This document shows positions 1 through 9,131 of a stretch of 64,000 nt of DNA, one piece after another; the first letter of the stretch is position 1, and each line of letters starts with the position of its first letter. The position numbers and the translations under genes were made by a program. Origin of the DNA: Ferrovibrio sp046297595 (GTDB taxonomy: Bacteria; Pseudomonadota; Alphaproteobacteria; Ferrovibrionales; Ferrovibrionaceae); NCBI RefSeq assembly GCF_046297595.1, contig NZ_JBKBHT010000004.1, positions 186,001-250,000 of the forward strand. Direction: 5' to 3'. The notes below the pieces were generated by a model. It made no database searches and was not told the origin of the DNA. It worked only from the letters and a program-made list of their open reading frames with translations.

Positions 1-680
1 GTGGCGCCCGCCATGCCGGCCAGCGAAGCCGACAGCACGAAGGCCAGCAGCTTGTACTGGTCCACCCGGTAGCCCAGCGATATGGCACGCGGCTCGTTCT
101 CGCGGATTGCCTTCAGGACCTGGCCGAAGGGTGAATGAATGGCGCGCCAGATCACCAGGAAACCGAAAGCGAAGACGACGAGTACCAGATAGAAGAAGCT
201 GAGATCGTCCTTGATATCGAACACGCCGAACAGCGGCCGGCGCGGGATCGCCTGGATGCCATCCTCGCCGCCGGTGAAGGGGGCTTGGACGCAGAAGAAA
301 AACACCATCTGCGAGAGCGCCAGCGTCACCATGGCAAAGTAGATGCCCTGACGGCGGATCGCCAAGCTGCCGGTTACCAGTCCCAGCAGGGCGGCGGAGG
401 CGGTGCCGGCCAGGATGCCCAGTTCGGGCGACCAGCCCCAGGCCTTCACGACATAACCGCTGATATAGGCAGCGCCGCCGAAGAACATGGCGTGGCCGAA
501 GGACAGCAGGCCGACATAGCCGATGAGCAGGTTGAAGGCGAGCGCAAACAGCGCGAAGCACAGCACCTTCATCAGGAAGACGGGATAAACCACCGCCGGG
601 GCAATGGCGGCGATAACGATCAGTACGGCAAAAACCAACAGGTCGCGGTTCTTGGTGACGCCGGGGGTCATCATGCTCAT
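1..680 (-). CDS. livM: LivM-type branched-chain amino acid ABC permease, partial
   Basis: Inner-membrane permease subunit of a LivFGHMK-type transporter. The reverse-strand reading frame is open from an ATG at 680 to the left edge of the window, so about 226 N-terminal residues are visible and the C-terminus is missing. It shows several hydrophobic helices and the FNLLIGYVGLLSFGHAMFFG stretch typical of LivM. Nearby ATGs at 674 and 671 are alternative starts. It begins 11 nt after the livH stop, so it is the last visible gene of the liv operon. The family assignment is firm; the exact substrate (Leu/Ile/Val or another amide) cannot be read from sequence. Confidence 0.9.
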   Translation of the reverse strand, partial: MSMMTPGVTKNRDLLVFAVLIVIAAIAPAVVYPVFLMKVLCFALFALAFNLLIGYVGLLSFGHAMFFGGAAYISGYVVKAWGWSPELGILAGTASAALLGLVTGSLAIRRQGIYFAMVTLALSQMVFFFCVQAPFTGGEDGIQAIPRRPLFGVFDIKDDLSFFYLVLVVFAFGFLVIWRAIHSPFGQVLKAIRENEPRAISLGYRVDQYKLLAFVLSASLAGMAGA

Positions 681-690
681 GATCCAGCCC

Positions 691-1572
691 TCACTTCGGC
701 GTGCCGAACAGGCCGGCCGGCTTCAGCATCAGCACAATGGCCATGATGATGAAGATGACGGTGTTGGAGGCTTCTGGATAGAACACTTTTGTAAGGCCCT
801 CGATGATGCCCAGACCAAAGCCGGTGATGATGGCGCCCAGAATCGAACCCATGCCGCCGATCACCACCACGGCGAAGACGATGATGATGAGATTGGAACC
901 CATCAGGGGGTTCACGCTGTAAATCGGCGCGGCCAGCACGCCGGCCAGCGCGGCAAGGCCAACGCCGAAACCATAGGTGAGCGTGATCATGCGCGGTACA
1001 TTGATGCCAAAGGCCTGCACCAGGTCGGGCCGTTCGACCGCGGCGCGCAGGTAGGAGCCCAGCTTAGTGCGCTCGATCAGGAACCAGGTGCCGAGGCAGA
1101 TCACCAGCGAGGCGACCACGACCCAGCCGCGATACCAGGGCAGGAACATGAAATCGAGCCGCGTGCCGCCGGGGATCGGATTAGTGTATGGCAGGCCGGA
1201 CGAGCCGAACTGCTTGCGGAAGATGCCCTCGATGATGAGGGCAAGGCCGAAGGTGAGCAGCAGGCCGTAGAGATGGTCCAGATGATACAGCCGTTTCAGG
1301 AACACCTTCTCCAGCACGATGCCGAAGGCGCCGATGATGATGGGGGCGATGATCAAGGCACCCCAATACGGAATGCCGGCCCAGTTCAGCAGCATCCAGG
1401 CGCAGAAGGCGCCCATCATGTACTGGGCGCCATGGGTGAAATTGATGACGTTGAGCAGGCCGAAAATCACGGCCAGGCCCAGACTGAGCATGGCGTAGAA
1501 CGCGCCGTTGATCAGACCAAGCAGCAGCTGGCCGAACAAGGCCTGCGGCGCTATGCCAAGCAGCTCGAACAT
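691..1572 (-). CDS. livH: LivH-type branched-chain amino acid ABC permease
   Basis: Second inner-membrane permease of the transporter, 293 residues, the usual length. It has about eight hydrophobic segments and the early GLINGAFYAMLSLGLAVIFG and NFTHGAQYMMGAF blocks characteristic of LivH. It should pair with LivM to form the channel energised by LivG and LivF. It lies downstream of the binding-protein gene, separated by 146 nt that contain a very stable hairpin, so its expression may be set lower than that of the binding protein. Confidence 0.93.
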   Translation of the reverse strand: MFELLGIAPQALFGQLLLGLINGAFYAMLSLGLAVIFGLLNVINFTHGAQYMMGAFCAWMLLNWAGIPYWGALIIAPIIIGAFGIVLEKVFLKRLYHLDHLYGLLLTFGLALIIEGIFRKQFGSSGLPYTNPIPGGTRLDFMFLPWYRGWVVVASLVICLGTWFLIERTKLGSYLRAAVERPDLVQAFGINVPRMITLTYGFGVGLAALAGVLAAPIYSVNPLMGSNLIIIVFAVVVIGGMGSILGAIITGFGLGIIEGLTKVFYPEASNTVIFIIMAIVLMLKPAGLFGTPK

Positions 1573-1678
1573 CGCTGGAATGCCCCCTCTTTACGCAATC
1601 TCTTTAAATTCGCCGTATCCGGCAGTCTTTGAGTTTACGGCCCCATCGGCCGCAAACTGCAAGGCTGCGGGCCGCTCG

Positions 1679-1704
1679 CCGGAGCCGCCCTGGGGCGGCT
1701 CCGG
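1679..1704 (-). terminator. Intercistronic hairpin between livK and livH
   Basis: The arms 1679-1690 and 1693-1704 are perfect 12-bp complements around a 2-nt centre. No T-run follows on the minus strand, so this is probably an mRNA-stabilising or partial-termination hairpin rather than a full terminator. Such structures commonly allow excess of a binding protein over its permease. Confidence 0.55.
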
Positions 1705-1718
1705 GTTGCGGTTTACGC

Positions 1719-2930
1719 TCAGCTCTTGACCAGCGGGCACTTGCCGTCGGCCAGCGGGCGGAAGGCTTCGTTGGCCGGAATGGTCTTCTTCACGGTCAGG
1801 TAATCCCAGGGCTTCTTGGACTCGCCCGGCTTCTTCACCTCGACGAGGTACATGTCGTGCATGTGGCGGCCATCCTGGCGGATGGTGCCCTTGCCGAACA
1901 GCTTATCCTCGCTCGGCATCGACTTCATCTTTTCCACCACCTTGACGCCGTCGGCATCGCTCTTCAGCGCTTCGACAGCCTTCAGGTAATGGGTCACCGC
2001 CGAGTAGATGCCGGCCTGAACCATGGTCGGATACTTCCCGCCATTGGCCGCGGCAAAGTCCTTGGCGAAGGCGCGGTTGTTGTCGTTGGCATCCCAGTAC
2101 CAGGCAGTGGTGAAGTTCAGGCCCTGGGCGGTCTTGAGGCCCAGCGCATGCACGTCGGTGATGAACATCAGCATGCCGGCCAACTTCTGGCCGCCTTCGA
2201 CGATGCCGAACTCAGATGCCTGCTTGATCGAGTTGATGGTATCGCCGCCGGCATTGGCCAGGCCGATGATCTGCGCCTTCGAAGCCTGCGCCTGCAGCAG
2301 GAAGGACGAGAAATCGGTACCCGGGAAAGGCGTGCGGACAGCGCCGAGCACCTTGCCGCCGTTCGATTCGACCACCGCCTTGGTGTCGCGCTCCAGCGCA
2401 TGACCGAAGGCATAATCGGCGGTCAGGAAGAACCAGCTCTTGCCGCCGGTCTGCACGATCGCCTTGCCGGTGCCGTTGGCCAGCGCCCAGGTGTCGTAGG
2501 TCCAGTGCACGGTGTTGGGCGAGCAGGCCGGGCCGGTCAGATCGGCGGTCGCGGGACCGGAACCGAGGAACACCTTGTTCTTTTCCTTGGTGATCTGATT
2601 GATCGCCAGCGCTACCGACGAGGTCGGCACGTCGACGATCACGTCAACCTTGTCGACATCGTACCACTGACGGGCGATGTTGGAGCCGATATCGGGCTTG
2701 TTCTGGTGGTCGGCGAAAACCACTTCCACCTTCAGGCCCTTGGCGGCGGCGCCGTAATCCTCGACCGCCTTCTTGGCCGCCCAGGTGCCGCCCGGGCCCG
2801 ACACGTCGGCATACAGACCCGACTGGTCGTTCATCACGCCGATCTTGATCACGCCGTCGGACATCTGGGCATTGGCCGCCCCGGCTGCCAGCACGGCGGC
2901 CGTCGTCACAAACAAATGCTTGAATCGCAT
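1719..2930 (-). CDS. livK: Periplasmic substrate-binding protein of the Liv transporter
   Basis: A 403-residue type I periplasmic binding protein. A signal peptide covers about the first 21 residues, with cleavage likely after ANA. The mature protein opens with the IKIGVMNDQSG strand typical of LivK/amide-binding proteins. The start is well fixed: an AGGAGGA ribosome-binding site sits just before the ATG. It lies between the two ATPase genes and the two permease genes, so it should deliver the ligand to LivHM. Sequence similarity by eye is closer to the broad amide/urea/branched-chain group than to the short E. coli LivK, so the ligand is uncertain. Confidence 0.9.
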   Translation of the reverse strand: MRFKHLFVTTAAVLAAGAANAQMSDGVIKIGVMNDQSGLYADVSGPGGTWAAKKAVEDYGAAAKGLKVEVVFADHQNKPDIGSNIARQWYDVDKVDVIVDVPTSSVALAINQITKEKNKVFLGSGPATADLTGPACSPNTVHWTYDTWALANGTGKAIVQTGGKSWFFLTADYAFGHALERDTKAVVESNGGKVLGAVRTPFPGTDFSSFLLQAQASKAQIIGLANAGGDTINSIKQASEFGIVEGGQKLAGMLMFITDVHALGLKTAQGLNFTTAWYWDANDNNRAFAKDFAAANGGKYPTMVQAGIYSAVTHYLKAVEALKSDADGVKVVEKMKSMPSEDKLFGKGTIRQDGRHMHDMYLVEVKKPGESKKPWDYLTVKKTIPANEAFRPLADGKCPLVKS

Positions 2931-2951
2931 GGTGCTTCCTCCTGGTTGAAC

Positions 2952-3674
2952 TTATACCCCGAGATAGGACTCGAGTTTCTGGGTATTGGCGGCGATCTGA
3001 TCGTTCGCAATCATGTCGATCACCTTGCCGTGCTCGACCACGTAGTGGCGGTCGGCAACGGTACTGGCGAAGCGGAAATTCTGCTCCACCAGCAACACGG
3101 TATAGCCTTTGGATTTCAGCAGCCGGATCATGGCGCCGATCTGCTGCACGATCACGGGTGCGAGGCCTTCGGTCGGTTCGTCCAGCAGCAGGAAATTCGC
3201 GCCCGTGCGCAGGATGCGGCCGATGGCAAGCATCTGCTGCTCGCCACCCGACAGCTTGGTGCCCTGGCTTTTCAGGCGTTCCTTCAGATTGGGGAATATC
3301 TGATAGATCTCGTCCAGGCTCATGCCGCCCGGCCGCACGGCCGGCGGCAGGGTCAGGTTCTCATAGACGTTCAGACTTGAGAAAATCCCGCGCTCTTCCG
3401 GGCAGAAGGCCAGGCCACGCTTGGCGATCTTGTTGGAGGGCAGGTGGATCAGTTCCTCACCCTCGAACAGCACCGAACCCTTGCGGTTGGCGATCATGCC
3501 CATCAGGGCCTTCATCGTCGTGGTCTTGCCGGCGCCGTTGCGGCCCAGCAAAGTGACGACTTCGCCCTTCTGCACTTCGAACTGCATGCCATGCAGGATA
3601 TGGCTTTCGCCATACCAGGCATTCAGGTCGCGGACCGCCAGTTCCGTGCCGCTCGTATTGCCGCCGTTATGCAT
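2952..3674 (-). CDS. livF: LivF-type ABC ATPase
   Basis: One of two ATP-binding subunits that power LivHM, 240 residues. Walker A GRNGAGKT lies at residues 44-51, the ABC signature LSGGEQ at 141-146, and Walker B FLLLDEP at 161-167. The ATG overlaps the livG end by 8 nt, so the two ATPases are probably translationally coupled. The short N-terminal extension before the first strand is slightly longer than usual. The pairing with LivG, and the position directly ahead of the binding protein, make the assignment secure. Confidence 0.95.
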   Translation of the reverse strand: MHNGGNTSGTELAVRDLNAWYGESHILHGMQFEVQKGEVVTLLGRNGAGKTTTMKALMGMIANRKGSVLFEGEELIHLPSNKIAKRGLAFCPEERGIFSSLNVYENLTLPPAVRPGGMSLDEIYQIFPNLKERLKSQGTKLSGGEQQMLAIGRILRTGANFLLLDEPTEGLAPVIVQQIGAMIRLLKSKGYTVLLVEQNFRFASTVADRHYVVEHGKVIDMIANDQIAANTQKLESYLGV

Positions 3675-4422
3675 GGCCGGTCCCCATATACGCTTCGATC
3701 ACTTCCGGGTTGCGCGACACGGTCTCGTAATTTCCTTCCGCCAGCACTTCTCCGCGGCGCAGCACCGTGATCGTGTCGGACAGTTTGGCAACCACGCTCA
3801 GGTTATGCTCCACCATCAGCACGGTGCGGTTGGCCGCCACGCGCTTGATCAGGTCGGAAATCTTCTCGATATCTTCATGCCCCATACCGGCCATCGGCTC
3901 GTCCAGCAGCATCATTTCGGGCTCCAGCGCCAGGGTGGTGGCGATTTCGAGCGCGCGTTTGCGGCCATAGGGCAGTTCGACGGCGGTATGTTTGCGGTAT
4001 TCGATCAGGCCGACGGCTTCCAGCAGTTCTTCGGCGCGGGCATTCAGCGCATTCAGGCTGTCTTCCGCCTTCCAGAAATGGAACGAGGTGCCCAGCGGCC
4101 GTTGCAGCGCGACCCGCACATTCTCCAGCAGGCTGAGGTGCGGGAATACCGCCGAGATCTGGAACGAACGCACCATGCCGCTGCGGGCGATATCGGCCGG
4201 CTTGTGGCTGGTGATGTCGCGACCGTTATAGGTGATCCTGCCCCGGCTGGGGGTCAGGAACTTGGTCAGCAGGTTGAAACATGTCGTCTTGCCGGCGCCA
4301 TTGGGGCCGATCAGCGCATGAATGCTATGCCTGCGGATTTTGAGATTGACGTCTTTGACGGCGATGAAGCCGGCAAACTCCTTCGTCAGGCCTTCAGTCG
4401 CGAGAATATATTCTTCGGCCAT
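3667..4422 (-). CDS. livG: LivG-type ABC ATPase
   Basis: First gene of the liv operon, 251 residues. Walker A GPNGAGKT is at residues 39-46, a LivG-style signature LPYGRKR at about 150, and Walker B MLLDEP near 171-176. The long segment between Walker A and the signature is typical of LivG rather than LivF. The operon promoter should lie in the 145-nt gap 4423-4567, which holds no other gene; no clear operator was recognised there. Confidence 0.95.
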   Translation of the reverse strand: MAEEYILATEGLTKEFAGFIAVKDVNLKIRRHSIHALIGPNGAGKTTCFNLLTKFLTPSRGRITYNGRDITSHKPADIARSGMVRSFQISAVFPHLSLLENVRVALQRPLGTSFHFWKAEDSLNALNARAEELLEAVGLIEYRKHTAVELPYGRKRALEIATTLALEPEMMLLDEPMAGMGHEDIEKISDLIKRVAANRTVLMVEHNLSVVAKLSDTITVLRRGEVLAEGNYETVSRNPEVIEAYMGTGHA

Positions 4423-4567
4423 ATCCGGACGTGTGTTGTTTGCTCCCTGGCGTCGGTATTCCGAACGCGGTGCAAATCAAACGGGATTCGGCCGGACTTG
4501 TAAATAGCCCTGCGCTGACAACATTTTGAGCGGCGGTTAACGAAGTTAATGCCCATCTTCGCGGCAT

Positions 4568-5497
4568 TTAGCCCGGCGATCCGCCTTCCGCCGCGTCCCG
4601 CGCCTTGCGACGGGCCAATTGATGCTCGCGATAGGATATATAAGTGGCACTCGCAAAGATGACGGTGCCACCCAGCCAGGTCCACATATCGGGAACCTGG
4701 CCAAAGATCAGGAAGCCGATTGCCGAGGCCCAGATCAGCTTGGTGAAATCGAGAGGCATCAGCACGGTGGTGTCGGCATGACGGAAGGATTCGGTGAACA
4801 GCATGTGCCCGGCCGAACCGCAGGCGCCCAGCAGCAGCAGCCATCCGAGCTGTTCCCAGGTCGGCCACTGCCAGACGAACAGCGCCGCCACCAGGGTGAT
4901 CGGCATCAGGAACACCGTCATGTAGGTCGCGATGGTGAGGCTTGAATCGGTGCGGGCCAGAATCTTGATGTCGATCATCGAGCCGGCCCACAGCACCGTC
5001 GAGGCTAGCACCAGCAGCGGACCAAGCCCGATTGGTACGAAACCCGGTCGCAGCACGATCAGCGCGCCGATGAACCCGATCACCAGGGCCGTGATGCGCC
5101 GGGCATGCAGCGTCTCCCCCAGAATGAAAACGGCGCCGATGGTCATGAACAGCGGCGCCGTATAGGACAGCGCGGTGGCCTCGGCCAGCGGCGTGATGGC
5201 CAGCGCCGTGAAGAACATCATCATCGAGGTGCTGTTCAGCACGCCGCGCACGGCATGCAGATGCAGCTTGGTGGTGCGGAAGGCCGTGAAGCGGCTGCGC
5301 GCGATGGCCGGGAACAGCACCAGAAAGCCGAAAAGGTTGCGGAAAAAGGCCACTTCCACCGGGGGCAGCCCTTGCGACACCTTGGCGACCAAGGCATGCA
5401 TGACGACGAAGCAGAGGGTGGACCCCACCATCATCGCCATCGCTTTCAGGAGCGTCGAGGAACTGGAGGCGGCGGCGGGAAGTGGGATTTCTGACAT
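4568..5497 (-). CDS. EamA/DMT-family transporter
   Basis: A 309-residue inner-membrane protein with about ten hydrophobic segments arranged as two EamA repeats. The N-terminal repeat carries the VEVAFFRNLFGFLV block and the second repeat begins near IGLGPLLVLAS. Drug/metabolite transporters of this type export amino acids, purines or other metabolites, but the substrate cannot be inferred. It is transcribed toward the liv operon but separated from it by 145 nt. The gene starts 36 nt from the divergent hrpB, so the two promoters must overlap. Confidence 0.85.
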   Translation of the reverse strand: MSEIPLPAAASSSSTLLKAMAMMVGSTLCFVVMHALVAKVSQGLPPVEVAFFRNLFGFLVLFPAIARSRFTAFRTTKLHLHAVRGVLNSTSMMMFFTALAITPLAEATALSYTAPLFMTIGAVFILGETLHARRITALVIGFIGALIVLRPGFVPIGLGPLLVLASTVLWAGSMIDIKILARTDSSLTIATYMTVFLMPITLVAALFVWQWPTWEQLGWLLLLGACGSAGHMLFTESFRHADTTVLMPLDFTKLIWASAIGFLIFGQVPDMWTWLGGTVIFASATYISYREHQLARRKARDAAEGGSPG

Positions 5498-5533
5498 TGC
5501 TCTGGAGTGGCTCTAAAGCGTTAACATTTCAGG

Positions 5534-8089
5534 TTGCCGGACTCGCGAACATTGCAAAAATTGCAACTCACCCATGCGCTGCCGATCCAGGCCGTACTGC
5601 CAGCTGTCACCGAGGCCCTGAACCAATCAGCGAACCTTGTGGTGCAGGCGCCGCCGGGATCGGGCAAGACGACGCTGTTGCCGCTTGCCCTGCTGGACGA
5701 ACCCTGGGCAAAGGACGGCCGCATCATCGTGCTCGAACCGCGCCGGCTGGCGGCCAGGCTGGCGGCGCGGCGCATGGCCAGCCTGCTGGGCGAAGGCGTA
5801 GGCGAGACGGTCGGTTACCGCGTCCGGCTCGACAGTAAGGTGGGGCCTGGGACGCGTCTTGAACTGAATACCGATGGCGTTTTCCTGCGGCGGCTGCAAC
5901 GCGATCCGGAACTCAAGGGCATCGCCGCAGTCCTGTTCGACGAATGTCACGAACGTGGACTGGAATCCGATGTGGCGCTGGCCCTGTGCCTGGAATCCCA
6001 GGGCGCTTTACGGCCCGACCTGAAGTTGATTGCCATGTCGGCCACGCTGGACGCCGCGCCCTTTGCCCGGTTGATGGGCGATTGTCCGGTGGTGACGGGG
6101 GAAGGCCAGAGCTATCCGGTCCAGACTCGCTGGCTGCCCATGGCGCCGCAGGGGCGGATCGAGCCTGCCGTGGCCGATGCCGTGTGTACTGCGCTGGATG
6201 AAACCGAGGGCGACATTCTGGTCTTCCTGCCCGGCATCGCCGAAATCCGACGGGTGGAAGCCCTTCTGGCCGAGTCTCGGCTGCCGACTCAGACCACGGT
6301 GATGCCGCTCTATGGCGATCTGGCCGGCGAGGAACAGGATGCCGCCCTGCGGCCCAGTCCGTCCGGCCGACGCAAGGTGGTGCTCTCTACCTCGATTGCC
6401 GAAAGCTCACTCACCATTCAAGGCGTGCGGGTGGTGATCGACAGCGGTTACATGCGCCAGCCGCGTTTCTCGCCTGCCACCGGCATGGCAAAACTTGAAA
6501 CGCTGCGCGTCAGCCAGGCCTCCGCCGATCAGCGGCGCGGCCGCGCCGGCCGCCTGGGGCCGGGCGTCTGCTATCGTCTTTGGGCCGAAGCCGCCCATGG
6601 CGGGTTGGCGAAATTCACGGCACCTGAAATCGCGGTCACCGACCTTACCCCGCTGGCGCTCGACCTGGCGGCCTGGGGCGTGCGCGATGCGAAAACCTTG
6701 CCCTGGCTCGATCCACCACCGGATGCGGCGATGGCTTATGCGCAGGAGCTGCTGCGCGAACTGGGTGCCATCGACAAGACCGGCCTGATCACTCCGCACG
6801 GCAGGGCGATGGCCGAATTGCCGCTGCATCCGCGTCTGGCGCATATGGTGATCCGCGGCAGGGATCTGGAACTGGGCGGTCTGGCCTGTGCACTGGCGGC
6901 CCTGCTGGGCGAACGCGACATCGCGCGGGTTCCGAAAGGCGCACCGCGCGATACCGATCTGCGCTGGCGCCTGGAAATCGTAGCCGGCAAGAGCGAGCGC
7001 AACACCGCGCCTCACGGGCTGCGGGTGGATATGAATGCTGTTCGGCAGATCCGGCTGCTGGCGTCCGACTGGCGGCGGCAGATCGGCGTGCCGCCGCATG
7101 CAGGACTGGTGGAGGATGCCGGCCGGTTGGTGGCGCTGGCCTACCCCGACCGTATCGCGAAAAAACGCGGCGCGGCCGGCAGTTTTCTGCTCAGCGGCGG
7201 GCGCGGCGCAAAACTCGATCCGATCGATCCCTTGAGTACTGAATCTTATTTGGCGGTGGCGGAAGTGGATGGCGCCCAGGCGGATGCGCGGGTTTTCCTG
7301 GCGGCGCCGATTGCCGAAACCGATCTGGAAGAATTGTTCGGCGATCTGATCGAAAGCATCGATACCGTGGAATGGGACGAACGCAGCCAGGCCGTCGCGG
7401 CGCGCCGTCAGAAACGACTTGGTGCGCTGGTCCTGCGCGAACAGCCGCTGAAGGAACCACCGCAGGATGCTATCCGCGAGGCATTGCTGCAGGCCATTCG
7501 CAAATCCGGCCTCGATGTGCTGCCATGGACGCCGGCGCTGCGGCAATGGCAGGCCCGCGTTGCCATGTTGCGCCGCCACCTGCCTGCTGCGGCGGAGTGG
7601 CCGGATATGAGCGATGCCGCATTGCTGGATCGTCTTGGGCAATGGCTGGGTCCTCATCTCGATGGCGTGACAAAATTCTCGCAGCTTGAAGGCATCGACC
7701 TGCATGCGGCGCTGACGCATCAACTGGATTATGCGCAGCAGAAGATTCTGGATGCGGAAGCCCCCACGCACTGGCATGTGCCATCGGGTTCGAACATCCC
7801 GCTGGACTACACCCATGGCGATGTGCCGGTGCTGGCCGTGCGGCTGCAAGAAATGTTCGGTTATGCCGATACTCCGGCGATTGCCGGCGGGCATATGAGG
7901 CTGGTGCTACACCTGTTGTCGCCAGCGCGTCGACCGCTGCAGGTCACCAGCGATCTGGCGGGTTTCTGGCAGACGAGTTATCGCGCTGTGCGGGCAGAAA
8001 TGCGTGGCCAGTATCCCAAGCACGATTGGCCAGAAAATCCGCTTGCGGCCCAGCCGACCACCCGGGCCAAACCGCGACCCAAATCCTAA
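5534..8089 (+). CDS. hrpB: ATP-dependent RNA helicase HrpB
   Basis: Superfamily 2 DEAH-type helicase, 851 residues, full length for HrpB. Walker A PPGSGKT lies at about residues 41-47 and the DECH box near 136-139, followed by HERG. Motif VI (QRRGRAGRLGPG) and the C-terminal HrpB-specific domain are present. No in-frame ATG lies between the upstream stop (5522) and the Walker A motif. The start must therefore be a TTG at 5534 or at the TTGs at 5552 and 5561. The first is used here, and the exact N-terminus is uncertain. The cellular role of HrpB is poorly known. Confidence 0.93.
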   Translation: MPDSRTLQKLQLTHALPIQAVLPAVTEALNQSANLVVQAPPGSGKTTLLPLALLDEPWAKDGRIIVLEPRRLAARLAARRMASLLGEGVGETVGYRVRLDSKVGPGTRLELNTDGVFLRRLQRDPELKGIAAVLFDECHERGLESDVALALCLESQGALRPDLKLIAMSATLDAAPFARLMGDCPVVTGEGQSYPVQTRWLPMAPQGRIEPAVADAVCTALDETEGDILVFLPGIAEIRRVEALLAESRLPTQTTVMPLYGDLAGEEQDAALRPSPSGRRKVVLSTSIAESSLTIQGVRVVIDSGYMRQPRFSPATGMAKLETLRVSQASADQRRGRAGRLGPGVCYRLWAEAAHGGLAKFTAPEIAVTDLTPLALDLAAWGVRDAKTLPWLDPPPDAAMAYAQELLRELGAIDKTGLITPHGRAMAELPLHPRLAHMVIRGRDLELGGLACALAALLGERDIARVPKGAPRDTDLRWRLEIVAGKSERNTAPHGLRVDMNAVRQIRLLASDWRRQIGVPPHAGLVEDAGRLVALAYPDRIAKKRGAAGSFLLSGGRGAKLDPIDPLSTESYLAVAEVDGAQADARVFLAAPIAETDLEELFGDLIESIDTVEWDERSQAVAARRQKRLGALVLREQPLKEPPQDAIREALLQAIRKSGLDVLPWTPALRQWQARVAMLRRHLPAAAEWPDMSDAALLDRLGQWLGPHLDGVTKFSQLEGIDLHAALTHQLDYAQQKILDAEAPTHWHVPSGSNIPLDYTHGDVPVLAVRLQEMFGYADTPAIAGGHMRLVLHLLSPARRPLQVTSDLAGFWQTSYRAVRAEMRGQYPKHDWPENPLAAQPTTRAKPRPKS

Positions 8090-8133
8090 GCCTGACTCTT
8101 GTTGCAGGCGCGAAGGCTTCGTAGGATCGCCAC

Positions 8134-9126
8134 ATGATACCTGCTGAGCGGCGCGCTGAAGTGCGGATTTTATATGGCGATCCCGCTCTGGGTACGCGCC
8201 GGCTGTACCGTCAGGCCCTGATGAGTGCCGGCTATACGCATCTTCGTGAATTCGAAAGCCTGGAAGGTTTCTCCGATCTTCTGCACGTGGCGCAGCCGGA
8301 TCTGGTTTTCATGGCAGCCGAGATGCCAGGCGGGGATGCGATTACCCTGACCAGCGAACTGCGTCACGGTCAATTGGGCGTGAACCCCTACCTGCCGGTG
8401 ATCCTCACCGTATGGGAGCCGCCTCAGTCTCTGGTGCGCCGGATCATCGATGCCGGCGCTGATGACCTGCTGGTCAAGCCGCTTTCCACGCGGGCCCTGT
8501 TGGACCGCGTGGAAGCCGTCGGTCTGAACCGCAAGCCCTTTGTGGTGACGTCGGACTATATCGGGCCCGATCGCCGCCGCAGCGATGCGCGCGGTGGCGG
8601 TTCGGTTCAGCACATCCATGTGCCCAATCCGATGCGGGCAAAACTGACCGGCGAGACGATTGATCCGCACAGCCTGCGGCACGAGATCATGGTGGCGAAC
8701 GAGGAGATCAACCGCCAGCGCCTGCGCGCCTCGGCTTTCCGCATTGCCTTCGTCGCCGAGCAGATCGTTCCGGTCTATCAATCCGGCCTGTCGCCGGATG
8801 ACGGTACGCTGGCCATGCTGAGCGATCTGATCAGTTCAACCGAAGACATCCAGCGCCGCGTGGCCAATACAGAATTTGCCCATGTGGGCCAGATTTGCGA
8901 CCGTCTGCTGCAGGCGGCCCGACAGATCGCCGAGCAGGGCGTCAGCTTTGTCTATGGTCCGGATTGGCAGAAGCAGTTGGACCTGCTGAAAACGCTGGGC
9001 GAGGCCGTGCTGGCCTTTTTCAACCCCGACCGCGATGCATCGGCTTTGGCCGGCGAGGTGGCCGAAGCGATCGATCGCTTCCGCGCTCGCAAGGCGGCGC
9101 AGAGTGCCGGCCAGATTCCGGCCTAG
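8134..9126 (+). CDS. Receiver-domain protein lacking the phosphoacceptor aspartate
   Basis: A 330-residue cytoplasmic protein with a CheY-like receiver fold over about residues 9-125. Aligned with the usual receiver pattern, the phosphorylated Asp is Ala61 (DLVFMAAEMPG), and only one of the two acidic-pocket residues is present (D16 in ILYGDP). The conserved Thr92 and Lys115 (LLVKPLS) remain. A GPDRRR motif follows, then a long helical C-terminus without a recognisable output domain. This suggests a pseudo-receiver acting by protein contact rather than phosphorylation. It follows hrpB by 44 nt. The start is supported by an upstream AGGA. The specific function is unknown. Confidence 0.8.
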   Translation: MIPAERRAEVRILYGDPALGTRRLYRQALMSAGYTHLREFESLEGFSDLLHVAQPDLVFMAAEMPGGDAITLTSELRHGQLGVNPYLPVILTVWEPPQSLVRRIIDAGADDLLVKPLSTRALLDRVEAVGLNRKPFVVTSDYIGPDRRRSDARGGGSVQHIHVPNPMRAKLTGETIDPHSLRHEIMVANEEINRQRLRASAFRIAFVAEQIVPVYQSGLSPDDGTLAMLSDLISSTEDIQRRVANTEFAHVGQICDRLLQAARQIAEQGVSFVYGPDWQKQLDLLKTLGEAVLAFFNPDRDASALAGEVAEAIDRFRARKAAQSAGQIPA

Positions 9127-9131
9127 GCCGC

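Noticed and set aside
135..1632. Plus-strand frames over livM and livH
   Set aside because: Composition is typical of antisense shadows (HH, DD, GQ runs). The minus-strand permeases explain the region.
6407..7894. 495-codon minus-strand frame
   Set aside because: Antisense to the conserved HrpB coding sequence and without family motifs.
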